Both the position numbers and the translations under genes were made by a program. From Xanthostigma xanthostigma (Eukaryota > Arthropoda > Insecta > Raphidioptera > Raphidiidae): a DNA stretch of 64,000 nt. Under the pieces are notes generated by a model. It was not told where the DNA came from, made no database searches, and saw nothing but the letters and a program-made list of their open reading frames with translations. Shown one piece after another: positions 33,806 to 44,053 of this stretch; within the stretch, counting starts at the first letter, position 1, and each line of letters begins with the position of its first letter. The stretch is taken from contig OY754475.1 in assembly GCA_963575645.1 (NCBI GenBank), positions 1 to 64,000 of the forward strand. Reading direction: 5' to 3'.

Positions 33806-35902
33806 ATGTTGGTGCGCGTGTTATTGACTTGCGGCATCATCTGCGCGAGTTCGGTTGAATCGCGATCGCTGAGAGGCGGCGCCGAAGTGAGCGCTGATCA
33901 ACTGGTGCCGGTTGCCGTCGTATATGAAAGTGCGGCGCCGACGACGAAACACAATGGAATCGATCACGGTCACCAGGAAGCCGCGAAACCGGCCGACGCG
34001 GAAGAACCGCCGCGGACAACCGACGGCGAACTCTCTCTGAAGCCAATGGAAACCGAAGCGAAACCGATGGCCGAAGAGCCGGCAACTGAAGTTGAAAAGA
34101 AACCAACTCCCGAACAAGATGACCGTTCGCCGGCGACGCAGGTCGAAGCGAAACCGGCGGCCGCTAAAGACGATGTCGAAGCTCAACAATCCGGCGCAAA
34201 AGTCGAAGAGCAGCCGAAAAAGGAAGAACCGGAACTGATGGCCGCAATGCAAGCGATGGCGGCCGAAGAGCGTCCGGCCGAAGACGAGGTAATCAAATTT
34301 AGAACTACAAAAGAATCGAATATAATCGAAGTGTTTTCTACTTTAAACGGGACTGTCGTTTTTATAAAGCCCGTCAGTGTGTTTGTAAGTAACAATGATG
34401 TGTCTTGTTTTCAGGAAGAAGAAGAAAAACCGGCGACCGAACATCAGTCGGAAAAAAATAGCGCAGACGATCAAGAAAACTTCTTGAGGTGGTCCGAGAG
34501 TCATATAGCGCAAGTTCCGACTTCGAAGCATCCGGAGACGCGTCAAAGACCGCCGGCCCAGCCGATACTTCAGGGTTTTCAGAGTCTTCAGCAGGCGCTG
34601 AAAAAGCCCGAAGAACCGACCGCCGCCGCCGCCGCAGCGACAAGTTCCGAGCCGCAGAAACAGAACCGACCGATCGTGAGCGCAGTGCAGCAGGCCATCA
34701 CCAACACCGCAAATCGTCCGAACCGCCCGATCGCCGCCGCACTGGTCAACGCCATCCCCAAGCCGACGCAGGCGAAGGCCGACGGCGAGCCCGTCAGGCA
34801 GGCGGGCGGCGGCCTACTCGCCAGCTTAGGAGAAGCGTTCAACAATTTAATAGGCAACAATGCAAACAAGGAACAGGCAAATCAAAACCAACAAGCCACG
34901 CCCGAACAGCCGACATCGAACACACCGATAGACAAGTTCCAGAATTTCTTCAACGCACAAATAAATCAGCTGAGCCAAAATTTCAGTCAGGCTATCGAAA
35001 GTCTGCGTCCGAAACCGAACGAAAACAACGCAAACAAGCCGAACGAACAGCAGTTGAATCAAATGCAAGAAGATTTCAACAAACAGGTAGCCGTGTTGAA
35101 AAACAGAGTCGACAGCGCTTTCGAAAATTACACAATCGAACAACAGAATCCGAACAGAAACGAAACGCTCATCAATTTGCAGTTTATTCGGGGAATGGGA
35201 GAGATTTGGGAATGGATGGTCAGTACGTTCCAAGGCGTCGCAAACGGCGAAAGTCAAAATAGCGGCGAGAGCGGTTCCGGACAGTCGAACGAACAAGTCA
35301 TAAATCAAAACGACGAAGAAGGAGCGAGTGGCGCCCAAGTGCCGGAGGGCGGCCAAGGCGGAGCAGGCGGCGGCGGCGATAGCGATCCGTTTAAGCCGAT
35401 GAAAGACAAGTTCACCGAATTCTATAATAATATTCAGACTTCGATGTCGCAGTACTTCGGCGGCCAGCAAACACAGAACGATCCCGTCGACGGTTCGACA
35501 TCTCAAGGTCAGTGGCCGAATCCGTTCAACGACTGGCTTCAACAAATCATGCAATACTTCAACCAGAACAACAACAACAACAACAATAACAACAACGTCG
35601 CTGCTCAACAACCGGAAGGCGCACAAAACGAAGGCGAAACTACGCAACAGAACAACAATCAAGGCGTTTTTGAGAAACCGAATTTTGTAAACCAGATAGG
35701 TGACTTTTTCAATAACCTTCAAGGCGGGGGCGGCGCGAGTTCAGGAGCCACGTCGGAGAAACCGAATTTCATTTCGCAAGCAGGCGACGGAATCAACAGC
35801 GTTATAAACAATTTCCAAAAGCCGCCAGGACAAACGAGCGCCGAACAACAGCCCGCTCCGGCACAGAATTCGCCAGTCGAAACGCCCGAAGCCGCCTCTT
35901 AG
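33806..35902 (+). CDS. Secreted low-complexity Gln/Asn/Pro/Ala-rich protein, function unknown
   Basis: I do not recognise this protein. It opens with a signal peptide (MLVRVLLTCGIICASSVESR). A Glu/Lys/Pro/Ala-rich first third follows, then an Asn/Gln-rich part with short amphipathic Phe motifs (FQNFFNAQI, FTEFYNNI, MQYFNQ, FINNL-like FFNNLQ), Gly runs, a ten-Asn run, and two near-repeats starting EKPNF. There are one or two Cys at most. The frame is open for 698 codons, but 34289-34414 (126 bases) has a good donor (GAG/GTAATC) and acceptor (TTGTTTTCAG), and its residues are unlike the rest, so the mature message probably skips it (656 aa). A strong TATA box and AATAAA at 36015 bracket the gene. 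A silk-, cuticle- or saliva-type secretion is possible but unproven. Confidence 0.8.
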   Translation: MLVRVLLTCGIICASSVESRSLRGGAEVSADQLVPVAVVYESAAPTTKHNGIDHGHQEAAKPADAEEPPRTTDGELSLKPMETEAKPMAEEPATEVEKKPTPEQDDRSPATQVEAKPAAAKDDVEAQQSGAKVEEQPKKEEPELMAAMQAMAAEERPAEDEVIKFRTTKESNIIEVFSTLNGTVVFIKPVSVFVSNNDVSCFQEEEEKPATEHQSEKNSADDQENFLRWSESHIAQVPTSKHPETRQRPPAQPILQGFQSLQQALKKPEEPTAAAAAATSSEPQKQNRPIVSAVQQAITNTANRPNRPIAAALVNAIPKPTQAKADGEPVRQAGGGLLASLGEAFNNLIGNNANKEQANQNQQATPEQPTSNTPIDKFQNFFNAQINQLSQNFSQAIESLRPKPNENNANKPNEQQLNQMQEDFNKQVAVLKNRVDSAFENYTIEQQNPNRNETLINLQFIRGMGEIWEWMVSTFQGVANGESQNSGESGSGQSNEQVINQNDEEGASGAQVPEGGQGGAGGGGDSDPFKPMKDKFTEFYNNIQTSMSQYFGGQQTQNDPVDGSTSQGQWPNPFNDWLQQIMQYFNQNNNNNNNNNNVAAQQPEGAQNEGETTQQNNNQGVFEKPNFVNQIGDFFNNLQGGGGASSGATSEKPNFISQAGDGINSVINNFQKPPGQTSAEQQPAPAQNSPVETPEAAS

Positions 35903-36014
35903 TAAGATTATTTCGAATTAGACAGAAATCGGTTCGAGTACGAAGCGAACCTTTAGACGTGTTTATTTTAAGTATTTATTTTTTGTAGAAATATTTATTT
36001 ATTTTTTTTTTTAT

Positions 36015-36020
36015 AATAAA
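36015..36020 (+). terminator. Polyadenylation signal of the secreted protein gene
   Basis: AATAAA about 110 bases after the stop codon, in a T-rich 3' end. Confidence 0.6.
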
Positions 36021-36121
36021 TCTATTAAAAAATGTTTTTTTTTCGTTTCTTTGTTTTTTGCGTACCGTCAAGCCGATAAATATGTAAAATATTGCTTCGT
36101 TCATTCAACGAGAACGGAAAA

Positions 36122-36331
36122 ATGCGACGACTAGAAGGTGAGTAAACATGTCTGTACTTAAAATATCGATTTTTAAAAAATGACGATTCAAAAATAAATT
36201 ATTTGCACGTTTATTTGTTTAAAGGAGGTTATTTATATTACAAAAACTTTATCGATCTCGCATTAATTTATTTGAAATTTTACGGCTTGACGGATCAAAA
36301 GGAAGTGGAAGAGAGAATCCACCTAAAATAA
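36122..36331 (+). CDS. Possible two-exon small protein of 40 aa
   Basis: Exon 36122-36137 (ATG and five codons, then G/GTGAGT) and exon 36225-36331 after an AAAG acceptor join in phase 1 to read MRRLEG, then YYKNFIDLALIYLKFYGL and DQKEVEERIHLK, then TAA. The predicted helix and charged end look like a real small protein, and the donor is strong. The acceptor has a weak pyrimidine tract. AATAAA overlaps the stop codon. It starts only about 100 bases after the poly(A) signal of the preceding gene. I do not recognise a family. Confidence 0.4.
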
Positions 36332-36332
36332 A

Positions 36333-37229
36333 TCTTATAAATAGGTACCTACATCGATTGACAATAAACGATAATAATTATACACATATTTCCAAAATTT
36401 ATTTAAATATTGGCACACTGGTATTTTTGCGCTGCCAGTTCAAAATATACCTACCTTAGAAGTTAAACTAACTCTAAAAATAAATATTAAGCAGATATCT
36501 TTTTTATTTTTTACACAGACTAATAATAGCGTAATAAATATCTATTATATAAAATAAATACGTAACCTATTATAATTAAAATCGATTTTGTGATTGTATG
36601 AAAAAAAAAATCCACTATTTTGGAAAATTTTAAAGCAACACACATTCGATTAATTTCGTATTTTCAAACACAAATTGAAATGACTTAATGTGGCAAAACA
36701 TGCCAACAATAAATTTGTTATCTTTACGTGATTCTCGTAACTAATATTTTTATTTAACCTGCAGTCGAAAGTCTTTTTTGACCGCGTTACGGTTTTTTGT
36801 TCGAGTAATGAAATCGTCGTACAATTAAAAAACTAGACCAGACGTTTGTTCGACAATTCGGGTAAGCTCAAAATTAGGGATTCAACGAATATTCGGCAAA
36901 CATAAAACGTCCGGAAGATCTCTTATCAAGTAACACGATGCACCCGAAACGTTCGATATGTGAATTTAAATAAAAATTTAATGTGATTATAACTCGACTG
37001 CATTTAAATCATTGCATTACTTCATTTATTTTTAAAGACAATTTCCAAATATCTTCATTAAAACACTTATAATTATTAATTTACCTCTACACAATTTTTT
37101 CCCGTCAACAAAACTCGCGAAAAATGCGAAATGGTTCGTATCTTGTCGAATTGTCTGGCAAATTAACTATCCCGGTGCGTCCCTAGTTAAGAGCGCAGAC
37201 TCCGCGCACGTCTGCGGCTGTGTCGCCGT
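36333..37229. other. Intergenic and 3' UTR, no gene seen
   Basis: AT-rich sequence. It includes the 3' UTR of the cystine-knot gene on the minus strand, with AATAAA at 37025-37030 about 200 bases after its stop codon. Confidence 0.5.
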
Positions 37230-40200
37230 TTACGGTCTCTGCGGGGCGACGACTCCGCTCAGGGCGTCGATCGGCGACGCTTCCGGCGCGTACGTCGTCT
37301 GCGGTTTCGGTCGACAAACGCAGCCGCTTTCGACCAGGACGTAATCTTGACCGGTCAGCGTTACCGGTCCGAGTGGAATCACCAAAAACAAGTACGGCAC
37401 GTACGTCTGCGTGCATTCGCCGCGAACCACGTCGCATTCCGACGACCTGAAGAACAATACAAAAATTGTCGTTTAAAACAGCACAGAAATACACTCTGGG
37501 CATATTTTGTCCTATTGCGTTAGAGTAAATCTTTTCCAGTAACGCCTTATACACTCTTCCGTAACAGTCTAAAAATGCATTTGAGCGCGTTAAAATAATT
37601 TATTGAAACATAATAACTAAAGGACATATATATTAGACTCTACGAGCACATGCGACCACGATCCTTACCTCTATTCTCTCGGTCGCTTTTTTTTTTTGGG
37701 AGCAACTTAATTCTGTTAATTTTTATGTGACAGTGCGAGCACGCCTCGTAAAAGTTCACTCTCGTCATTTATTCATAGAAAATACTTCGCCTCGGCGGCG
37801 CTTCGGTTTTGCCAACCGTGCAATTTTTCTTTAGCCGCGGTGTTTTTCAAACGATGAAATAAAAATACTACTCACTCGCAAACTTCGAAAACGACCTGCT
37901 GCAATAGATCGGGGAATTTTTGTACGATGGTGACGGGTTGTCCGGACGTCAGCGATACGCCGTACATCGGGGCGGTCGTGTTATAGCGCGTCTTGCACAG
38001 TCTTTGGGGCATCGAACTGGCTCCCGAGCACTGTTGGCTTTGCTGGCTCGATGAAGAAGTTTGCGTCGGGTTCGCCATACGAGCTGAAATAACGACAAAT
38101 ATTTGTCTCTAAATATAAAAAACAGTTTCATAATCAATGTACATCATTATTTTTACACAAAATTTTTAGAGTGCGTGAAAAAAAATAACTCGAAGGTAGT
38201 CGCGCCGCAATGCTTTCGTGTACGGCCGGTTGCCTAACCTCCGCGACATATATTTTCTTTGAATAACAAAGGCGCGCCGTCGAGCTATCGATTCTAACGG
38301 GACATTCAAAGACAGTGTTTGCCGTCGACGCACGAGGATGTCAACTTTATTGTTTTTTAAGGCGCACAGTGGCGCGTCACGACCGTTTTAAATACGGTTT
38401 TGTCAACTCCGAACCGAAATAAAATACAGTCGGATTTGTTAAATAAAAACATTTGCTGTGACGAGAAAAGAAAAATTAAATGTAGTCAGGCGTATTAATT
38501 CTGTCAACTGCAATCGGCAATTATAGGTGTCCGAAATTTCAAAACGATTTACCAATTAGTTTAAAAAATATACTACCTATAACAACGCTTTCGATAGGAC
38601 TGCATCTTTTGAACAAGTACGTTATATTCTACCGGTTTCATAAAGAGCGCTGCATCGGTGTCGATTTTTTTTTTATTTAACGAACGTCACTGTATTTTGT
38701 TTTGATTTGTTTTTGTAAACAAATGAATTATGTATCGTGAAACGGTCACGCCGTGTTAAAATATTTCATTTGTTATTCATCGTCGCCGTACACGCTTGTC
38801 GGCCAAGATGATTAAAAAAATTGACGATTTGACACGAACTGGAGCAAGTTAAAAATCACATCACGATTTTGTAATTTAGACGCAATACAATATGATCTTC
38901 TACAATAGAATTTCTAACGGAACTCGCCGATTAAAGGAAGTAAGATTTAGAACAATCAAAAACTATATGACTGCGCAATATTTGCTCTTCGAGCGAGTTT
39001 TTGAACCTCGACATTGCGTGTATTACTCGTATTCGTTTAGAGACACTATATCTATAAATATTCCAGCTTTAAACATAGAAGTTGGTCAGAATTTCGGAAT
39101 TTTATCACGTTCACACAAACGGACGTTATTACCTTTTACTTGTTCCGGATTTACGGGAGGACAACGAGGACTGAAAACGCGGGGCCTTTGCAAATTTTTA
39201 TATGTTTGCAAAATACTAATTTTTGCATAGAAAGCTCAACTAACGTCGGCACCGATTTCAATATATGTACAGAAATGTCTGCGATAGAAGCACGTTATAA
39301 CAAAAAAAAAAGTGTAAATTCTGTCTGAGGAGGTACATAAGCGTTTCGCCTCAACTTGAATATGAGTCATCGTCGTTTATCTCACAGAACGGATAGCGTG
39401 TTTTTTTTTTTTTAACGCCATCCCACACACGCAATCTGGGACGTCGTAACTGTACCTATCTCTTTCCCCCATCAAAGTTGTCGCAGTGACAAAATATTCA
39501 CAGAGATTGTTGCATTACGTGTATAAAAAAAAAATATTGATGTGAATCAGGTTTTCGGGTCAATTTACGCACAAAATACGCGACACAAAAAAAATGTAGG
39601 AAACCAGGTATTTTTTTATGTTCAACGATTAATGCGTAAACAATAAATTGAAAAAATCGGTATCGGTGAATGGTCATTCGATCGCGATAAACTCGAAAGC
39701 TATTCAATCGATAATCGTGCTGTTTTTACGAACGAGTATAGGTTTTACGCCGCGCCTCGTAGCAGGCGTCCGAAAGGTAAAAGACGGAAGGCCCGAAGCG
39801 AACGGTCGAGTCAAATAAAAAAAAATTAACGACGGAGACTGTAAGTTAATAAAACCGCTGCAAAAACTCACCCATTCTCGAACCCATCGGGCTAGGTACG
39901 AAATCGCCTTCTTTTGTTTTTTCGTACATGCCCAGCAGCGCCCTCTGCGTCAGCATCGGATCTATCGGTTTCGACGCTCTGCCCGTTCGACTGTTTCCGG
40001 ACCACGGATTCGAGCCTCGGAACGATCTGGCCACGGCTGCCCTGCATGAAAAACGGACACCGTACAATAATTGTGATTATATTTTTCAATTGGCTTTGAA
40101 CCGTCGCTTAGCACAGTCAATATATCTATTTTATGTTTATGTAGTCTGCAAGTCGATCAGAAATCTGGAAACACGTTTTTCCGTTCACGATCGTAAAAGA

Positions 40201-40458
40201 TATCCAAAAACTACGCAAGAAAACGAAATTACAGACGCGGATTCTATTACTATTTTAAATAGTAATTAATTATAAGTAGAAAAAAAAATAATACATTGGA
40301 TACGGCGCGTCGCTCGGTCCCATACAGTCTGGGCTGTCAGTCAGGGCGTCGCCCCAGACATACTTCAGCTGAGGACTGCCCTCGCATCTTTTTACTTGAT
40401 GCTGTAGCCGGGCCTTCGTCAACGATATCCGCGTGCCTAATAACATCAACGCCGCTAC
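37230..40458 (-). CDS. Spatzle/neurotrophin-like cystine-knot ligand (5' end not found)
   Basis: Four phase-matched exons, 40295-40458, 39872-40041, 37876-38083 and 37230-37446, encode the last ~252 aa of a secreted precursor. The pro-region includes ALMLLGTRISLTKA (probably the end of a signal peptide), two Cys, and RTGR as a possible cleavage site. The mature part has the spacing of a Spz-type knot: QRLCKTR, then about 40 residues, then EVC-x4-C-x6-C, CTQTY, and ESGCVCRP. Such ligands act on Toll-family receptors in immunity, patterning or neurotrophism. The short gap between the third and fourth Cys is unlike Spz1. The start codon is missing: a 33-base microexon at 40856-40888 (CVHSWRWAIRL) could precede, but no ATG exon was identified. 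Trunk/PTTH-type ligands are less likely. Confidence 0.72.
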
Positions 40459-43400
40459 CTGCAACAAAACAATATTGTACTTTAAGCAGAGAGCGTATAT
40501 ATTTATTTCTTGTATTTTTTTTCAACGAATTTACAAATCAAAAACTGACAGCATAATACAGGATAATTATATTGTAAATTAGATTGTTTGTTCTTGTTGA
40601 AAGAAATGACAAAGTTATGATTTCTTTTGTCAACGCAGACGAGTCTTTCGGACTGTGCCTATTTATAATAAAACCGACAGATTCAACAACGCGTGAAGCA
40701 ATGAAAAAAGAAGTAGAGTTTAAATTTGAGTGCGGCGACTTCAACGATACGAGTGAAATGTTACTACACTTTTATTTTCTATACACTTTATCGCTTTCAA
40801 AATCATAACAAAACTGAACGCTTGCGGTGGTCTAATGTTTTTCAATTATACTTACTAACCGAATGGCCCAACGCCACGAGTGAACGCACTAAATATTACG
40901 CGAGTCTATAAAAAATATCTCAGATGAGTCAGAGCAGCTTGCCAAAACCACGGCGGGTACCTACACGAGGAATTTTTTGCATACATCTTTCCTATTAGAA
41001 AGATTACGTCATCCATGTCACGTAACAGTAAAGCGAGGCAAAAAAAAAAACACCACCAATATTCGACTGTTCTAAATCGATCTTTTGTTTGCATGCAATA
41101 TTTGAGTATACCTACAATTGTTGCAAATAAAAATTGAAAGTCAAATATGAAAGCAACAGAAAAACAAAACAGTGTTCGAATTTCAACTGTTCGTTTATTT
41201 TTACACGGCCATTATTAACTGAACGCTATTGTAATGGAAAAAAAATAATAAAGACTAATAAATACGGAATGTGGCCAATTAATTGTGGACCTGTTATTGT
41301 TATAAGTAGTTAAACGCATTCCAGTCGTTATCTATACGAAAGGTAACCTGCCAGTGCTGTCTATAGGGACAGCTCTTCTATAATGTCTGCCCGGTTTACG
41401 AAAACAGAGACTCGCTACTTGTGGCACGCGTCTCGGTTCAAATATTTTTATTTTTCGAAAAAATAATCTCCCTTTGCGTACGATTTTCAGCTGAAGGTAT
41501 TTTTTATCGATTAAAAAACGCAGCGAAAAACAGAAATTTTATTTCTGTCGATTGATTAACGGCGACGGGAAATTGTGCCGAAACAAATGAACGGCACAGA
41601 GTACTGCGGCGAATCCTCGAGGTGTTATATAATGCATATTGCTTTTCAGTCTTGCATTATGTACGTTAAGAAAAGTGCCGTTATATCTATTTTGATGGAG
41701 ACCCGTCAATTGCGGACACTGTCCACTCGAACCTCATTTCTCGAGACTCATCCTCTGTTATGCGCAGAGATATTTAACCTGAATAAAGCCGAATGACACC
41801 GATCGACGCGATATTGTCGACGTGCGAATGTTGTGATGCGGCTTGACCGGTCGTCCGAGTCACTGGGTTTGTAGCGTGCAAGAAACTGAACGTTCGATGC
41901 GGCCTGACCCAAGTCTCGTTGAGGATCGTCAATTGTTCTGGCGTGACGAATATCAATATTTTACAATCGGAAAAGAAACGCATGATTTCCGTCATTATAT
42001 ATAGTTACGTTTCTTTGTTTCGAATACTTTCAATGAATCGTTTATTATTTTTAATTTGTGCCAGATGCGATAATATTGTTTTTCGATGGTGATTATGTTT
42101 CCTTAATGAATAAAACACGAACAGTCGAAACTGTATTATCTACCGGAGGAAGCGTGTGTCCGTTGACCTTTTGTTTTTGTTCAACTCCGTTCTTGTACTT
42201 CTGACGTCACAAAATGTAATCGTATTGATTCCGGCCAAGTCAAGCAAGTATACCCGATTAACGGCGGTCCCACTGTAGTTTAAAAAACATCATCCGCTCT
42301 CATCGCTGCATGCGTTGTGTAAGACACATGTACAGTTACCACGGGAGGTTCAAGTATGTTATAGCTGCAAGGTCAATGATCAAGAACGCCACTGCATAAT
42401 GTGTTATGTACCTGATGGATTCTGGACACGCGCGGCTCATTTCCTTCCCGTGCGTGCCGGCAATCCCTGTTCCCTTCCAAAAAAAGAAAAAAAAACTTCC
42501 GCTGTGCAATCAGAGACGGTTAACGGTAAACGTTCGCGGCTTGTTCGATCGTTGAAATCGTCGGGTTTGCGCTAAGTCGCGCGTCGAAGTCTCCGCACAA
42601 AACCAGCTCGGTTATTTCAAAATAATATGTAATCTAGAATTTGTGCACACCCCCTTTCAGAAAACCGCGGGAATATGATATTTATAAAACTCCTTTTTTC
42701 GGTAAAAAAAAGAAATAATTGCACTAATAAATGCAGAAATAATTTAAAAGGCTGTCGTATTTTTTTTTCTCTAAAATTTTACGAATAGTTTGCTTCACTT
42801 GCTGACTTAATATAAAATAAAAAAAAAAATGAAAAGACCAAGGGGACGCCTTACCTTAATAGAAAAATAAATCAAATAATTTTTAATATACATTTTTTTT
42901 TTTTAAATAAGCACCAAGTTATTGTCATAAACGAGCACAAAAGATATTTTTTAAACAACTCAACAAGTCATTTTTCATAAACCGCGGGCACTGTTAAGAC
43001 ACGCCATTATATAAATATCAAAAACATATTTTTCACGTTTTATAATTTACAAATCATTTTATCTGAAAGTCGACTTTTATTGAAGACGTAGCAGCCGGCA
43101 AGAACGTCGCCTCTTCGCACATGAAAACTAACTGACCGTCTGACGAGTGAACATGAGTTTGAAAAATTCCAAGGCCACTCAACATTACTTACTTACTCGT
43201 GGCTCCCTCTTTTTTAAATTCAACACTCTAGAAGAACGGAAACAACGCGCGCGGCGGTTTCCCGACTTGGCGAGATAAAAGACGAACCGTTGCATTGAGC
43301 CTCGGCTTCTATAATTGGTTGATTTTTGCCGCCTTATAAATCGACCAAAAACGTATCTCTGGGCACTGGCGAAACAATTCGACTAAACTAGCTGCATTTT

Positions 43401-43974
43401 AAACAGCGTAATTCTAACAGACGGTTGTCTTTTTCTAGCATAAATTTGCCCGCCGGCCTAAAGAGTGCGGCGCCGTTTCAAAAGTGCACAACGGCGGACG
43501 ACGCTCGCGGCAAATCCGGGGACGACAGGGAAACCTAAAGGAAAACAACCACATGACGCACAAAAAAAAAAAATTCGGGACGATTCATTAACGAATATTC
43601 ATGTTTTATTAGAAAAAAAATGAAGATAAAACTATATATCATCTGGATCACTTTTAAATATTAATATTTTGTTTCTTAGATATCTACTAGCTATTTAATA
43701 TAACTTTCAGTATGATTTTCATACACATACAACTGTTGATTAAGTATAAAACTTATATAGGAAAAAATCAGTCATCAATAACAAAGCGGGTAGATCTCTT
43801 TGGAGTGGCTTCCTGTCGATGACCGCGTTTACAAAAAAATATTACTGAAAACGATGGGACATGTTGGATTCGAGACATGTTCGATTCGAACGCGCGTTGG
43901 ACGATCGGTCGAAACAATGCAAGACCTCTGTCCGTTATAACAGAAGAATAATCACTTCAATCGTTTTTTTTTTT
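40459..43974. other. Probable 5' intron of the cystine-knot gene plus intergenic DNA
   Basis: About 3.5 kb without a supported gene. The missing first exon of the ligand gene should be here or within it. Short frames on both strands lack splice or homology support. No repeat was recognised. Confidence 0.45.
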
Positions 43975-43980
43975 TTTATT
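43975..43980 (-). terminator. Polyadenylation signal of Nopp140 (SRP40-tail form)
   Basis: AATAAA on the minus strand, about 75 bases after the stop codon of the SRP40-type last exon. Confidence 0.6.
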
Positions 43981-44053
43981 AAGTTTATAACAATAACACA
44001 CAAAATTATGCAGGCGTCACTTCGAACCTGCGGAGCGTTGTGACGGCAATAAA

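Noticed and set aside
38892-39328. A 112-codon plus-strand frame in the cystine-knot gene intron
   Set aside because: No family similarity, no splice support, AT-rich composition unlike nearby exons.
41575-42575. Short frames on both strands 5' of the cystine-knot gene
   Set aside because: None supplies a signal peptide ending in a phase-0 donor that would join 40458.
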